Shown: piece by piece, positions 6,286 through 7,941 of the stretch
Layout: each line of letters begins with the position of its first letter
How positions within the stretch are numbered: the stretch's first letter is position 1
Origin: Desulfovibrio sp.
Lineage (GTDB): Bacteria > Desulfobacterota > Desulfovibrionia > Desulfovibrionales > Desulfovibrionaceae
Direction of reading: 5' to 3'
DNA: 7,941 bases
NCBI GenBank assembly: GCA_028708195.1
Contig: JAQVZK010000103.1
Location: forward strand, 1 to 7,941
Program-made: the position numbers and the translations under genes
The notes under the pieces: model-generated
The model's input: the letters and a program-made list of their open reading frames with translations, nothing else
The model's database searches: none
What the model was told of the DNA's origin: nothing

Positions 6286-7119
6286 ATGCAACAGGCCAAC
6301 TATCTGCAACAACTGCTTGTGACCCTTCGTACCCGGCTTCTGGTCATGTGCGCCAGCGTGGGCATTGCGCTGGAAGAGGCGGGCAACGCCCTTGCCGCAA
6401 ATGATCCGGGCAGGGCTGCCGCGGTTATTGAAAGTGACGCGGCCATTGACGCGCTGGAAAATGAAATTGACGAGATGGCCCTGCGCCTCTTGGCCCGGTC
6501 GCAACCTGTGGCCAGCGACCTGCGTTTTGTGGTCACCTCCCTGCGTATGGTGGTGGATCTTGAGCGCATCGGCGACGAAGCCGTGAGCATGTCCGAACAG
6601 GCCATCCTTATGCAGGATATGCCGGGCTTTGGCGTCATACCGCACGTTCGCGAACTGTATGCTAACGCGCGCGAGGCTTTTGAAAACTCGGTGCGCGTTT
6701 TTCGCGAAAACGATGCCCAGGGGGCATTGGCCATGTGCCGGGGCGACGATGAGGCCGTGCAGAATGAGGTGCGCATCATTCAGGGTATTATGGAATGCCT
6801 CTCCGACCCGCACTGCGGCCTTGAACCGCACCTTGCCATGCATATCATACTTGTGACACGCTCGCTTACGCGTATCTGGCGGCGCTCCATCAACATAGCC
6901 GAGCACGTCTACTTTATCAGCCGCGGCGAAAGCCTCAAGCACAAGGGCGAAAACAGGGACGAAACGCTTTGCGCTTGTGGTGACTCCCTTGCTGCTGGCG
7001 CGGTTGGCGACGACGCAGCCGCCAATTCTGCCCAAGCTTGCGAGAATATGCCTGCGTCAGGGGATGAAGATGCTCCTCAGCGCCGGCGACGCACAGAAAA
7101 GGATACGGAAAATGTCTGA
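6286..7119 (+). CDS. phoU: PhoU phosphate-signalling regulator with a divergent second motif
   Basis: PhoU connects the Pst transporter to PhoR and keeps PhoB inactive when phosphate is sufficient. This protein has 277 residues against about 215-240 for typical PhoU. The first PhoU repeat is clear: QPVASDLRFVVTSLRMVVDL (73-92), then ERIGDEA with the metal-site pair E93 and D97. The second repeat aligns to the usual LERIGDHxxNIAE as LTRIWRRSINIAE (194-206), so the expected Glu, Asp and His are T195, R199 and R200. From about 219 on there is an acidic and then Arg-rich tail of about 59 residues that shows no fold I recognise. The ATG at 6286 is chosen because AGGAG lies 6 bases before it. The open frame runs about 33 codons further upstream with no ribosome site. 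The downstream ykgJ-like gene starts 25 bases after its stop. Confidence 0.93.
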   Translation: MQQANYLQQLLVTLRTRLLVMCASVGIALEEAGNALAANDPGRAAAVIESDAAIDALENEIDEMALRLLARSQPVASDLRFVVTSLRMVVDLERIGDEAVSMSEQAILMQDMPGFGVIPHVRELYANAREAFENSVRVFRENDAQGALAMCRGDDEAVQNEVRIIQGIMECLSDPHCGLEPHLAMHIILVTRSLTRIWRRSINIAEHVYFISRGESLKHKGENRDETLCACGDSLAAGAVGDDAAANSAQACENMPASGDEDAPQRRRRTEKDTENV

Positions 7120-7141
7120 CAAAAACTGTTCGAGGGCCTAA
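7112..7141 (+). other. Nine-codon mini-ORF overlapping the phoU stop
   Basis: ATG at 7112 encodes MSDKNCSRA and stops at TAA (7139-7141). It has AAGGA 8 bases upstream, a better ribosome site than the one before the next gene. It is in the same frame as the ykgJ-like gene that begins with GTG at 7145, separated by just the TAA and one codon. It may be a translational-coupling leader or the remnant of the original N-terminus of that gene. Confidence 0.4.
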
Positions 7142-7144
7142 ACT

Positions 7145-7771
7145 GTGCCCTTGATATGGCCCGCAGAAGCCCGGCTTTTCAGGCACACAGATTCTTGGCT
7201 TGAGCGCAGCTACCCTGGCGTAGACCTTTTGCTGGACGCCTTCTCCGTTGTGGATTTGGGCGTAAAAAAAGCGACAGAACGTGATGGCCGTGTGCCCGCC
7301 TGCCATGCCGGGTGTGCGCAGTGCTGCATGCAGCCTATTCCCGTGACGCCGCTGGAAGTGCTGGGATTACACAGTTATGTCCGGCACAGGTTGCCGCAGG
7401 CGAGTCTTGCCGCGCTTGTGGCCAGGCTGGCTGTCTTTCAGGGCCACAAGGAGCAGATGGCCCTGGCCTGTCCTTTTTTGGTGGACGGCACTTGCCTGGT
7501 TTATCCTGTACGGCCTGTGGTTTGCCGCCAGTATATGGTCTTTGGCAGGGCCTGCGCCCAAGGGGAAGACGCCACCCGCACCCGCCCGCGGGAGGTGCTG
7601 AAGCCGCTTTACCATTATATGCTCACCGCTTTGTTACGTACCTTGCCCTGGTATGTAGGGCATGAAACCAGCCCGCCCGAACACCCCACTGAAGAGCAGG
7701 CCAGAGGATTCTTTAACTCAGTCACAACTGTTATTCAGCTTGTGGCGTGGAACCGGCTTTTTCGCGTCTGA
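7145..7771 (+). CDS. YkgJ/UPF0153-like CxxCC cysteine-cluster protein
   Basis: This 208-residue protein is of the family annotated as a zinc- or iron-chelating cysteine-cluster protein; its biochemical role is unknown. The diagnostic motif is CHAGCAQCC (C53, C57, C60, C61). It is followed by ACPFLVDGTCLVYPVRPVVCR (108-128), which matches the family's CPFL-x-C-x-Y-x-RPxxCR pattern with C109, C117 and C127. C137 is an extra cysteine. Eight cysteines in one small cytoplasmic protein point to metal binding. No signal peptide is seen. The start used is GTG at 7145, with GAGGG 8 bases upstream. An in-frame ATG at 7112 with a stronger ribosome site is cut off by a TAA. It follows phoU by 25 bases and is probably cotranscribed with it. 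A direct role in phosphate control is not shown; this position may be incidental. Confidence 0.85.
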   Translation: MPLIWPAEARLFRHTDSWLERSYPGVDLLLDAFSVVDLGVKKATERDGRVPACHAGCAQCCMQPIPVTPLEVLGLHSYVRHRLPQASLAALVARLAVFQGHKEQMALACPFLVDGTCLVYPVRPVVCRQYMVFGRACAQGEDATRTRPREVLKPLYHYMLTALLRTLPWYVGHETSPPEHPTEEQARGFFNSVTTVIQLVAWNRLFRV

Positions 7772-7784
7772 TTTCGCAGGGGTG

Positions 7785-7856
7785 TTTGTGCCCTGTGGGG
7801 AGCGCGCATCGCAGGTGGCAGAAGCAAAAAAAGCCTTCGTGCCTGTAGGGCACAAA
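7785..7856. repeat. 10-bp inverted repeat after the ykgJ-like gene
   Basis: TTTGTGCCCT (7785-7794) and AGGGCACAAA (7847-7856) are perfect complements, 52 bases apart. The right arm is shared with the smaller, tighter hairpin at 7833-7860, so the two structures would compete. It could be part of 3'-end formation for the plus-strand operon. Confidence 0.45.
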
Positions 7857-7860
7857 AGGC
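7826..7860 (-). terminator. Intrinsic terminator for a convergent minus-strand gene
   Basis: Read on the minus strand, GCCTT and GTGCC pair with GGCAC and AAGGC across a short internal loop (stem from 7860 to 7833, 5-base loop). Seven T residues follow at 7832-7826. This is a standard rho-independent layout. On the plus strand no T-run follows the stem, so it should act mainly on transcription entering from the right. Confidence 0.6.
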
Positions 7861-7885
7861 CTGATAAAAACGATGTGATGCTCTT

Positions 7886-7941
7886 TCAGTCAGCAGAATA
7901 CTCTTTGTAACCCACTGAAACGATAATAAGCGTTTTAGGGG
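7886..7941 (-). CDS. Possible C-terminal end of an unidentified convergent gene (partial)
   Basis: On the minus strand, one frame enters from the right edge and reads PKTLIIVSVGYKEYSAD before TGA at 7888-7886. The stop lies 25 bases before the minus-strand terminator, which is the spacing expected at a gene end. Only 17 codons are visible, so no family can be named and the frame could be chance. The terminator is the main support. Confidence 0.35.
   Translation of the reverse strand, partial: PKTLIIVSVGYKEYSAD

Noticed and set aside
6199..7035. 278-residue open frame antisense to phoU
   Set aside because: It is long only because of G/C-rich codon bias on the coding strand. No family features were seen.
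7662..7910. 82-residue plus-strand open frame overlapping the end of the ykgJ-like gene
   Set aside because: It overlaps the gene out of frame for over 100 bases, lacks a properly spaced ribosome site, and runs through the minus-strand terminator.
1..7941. CRISPR array, tRNA, rRNA, insertion sequence or phage genes
   Set aside because: No regularly spaced repeats, tRNA-like cloverleaf, rRNA sequence, transposase or integrase was recognised on either strand.

Overview
This window is a chromosomal phosphate (Pho) regulon locus: a high-affinity Pst phosphate ABC transporter together with its regulators PhoB, PhoR and PhoU. The moderately high GC content, the codon use, the PstS and PhoU types, the CxxCC-cluster protein and the G/C-rich intergenic stem-loops suggest a deltaproteobacterial sulfate reducer near Desulfovibrio. 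That assignment is inference from style and was not tested by any search.

Layout. The left part reads on the minus strand: pstS (2251 to 1403), then pstC (1172 to 282), then pstA (from 260, running off the left edge). A large nested stem-loop lies between pstS and pstC. From 2522 rightward everything reads on the plus strand: phoB, phoR, pstB (its ATG overlaps the phoR stop), a stem-loop region that may terminate or attenuate, phoU, and a YkgJ/UPF0153-like zinc- or iron-binding candidate (CxxCC protein). The 270-base divergent region between pstS and phoB holds two PHO-box-like direct repeats, one facing each way, and a 13-bp tandem repeat in the pstS leader. At the right edge there is a terminator that works on the minus strand, plus what looks like the last 17 codons of a convergent gene.

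How the genes work together. PstS captures phosphate in the periplasm, PstC and PstA form the membrane channel, and PstB supplies ATP hydrolysis. PhoU links transporter state to the kinase PhoR, which phosphorylates PhoB. PhoB~P would bind the two PHO boxes and raise both transcription units. The ATPase pstB is separated from its permease genes and coupled to phoR, so the transporter is split across two divergent operons that one shared regulator can co-induce.

No wholly new system is visible: every long gene belongs to a known family. The points worth a second look are local. PhoU has lost the acidic residues of its second metal-binding motif and carries a charged C-terminal tail. PhoR has a Ser/Ala-rich insertion inside its PAS domain. 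The ykgJ-like gene has a well-placed in-frame ATG that is cut off by a TAA. The intergenic stem-loops are unusually large. Several start codons here differ from the longest possible reading frame and were set from Shine-Dalgarno sites.
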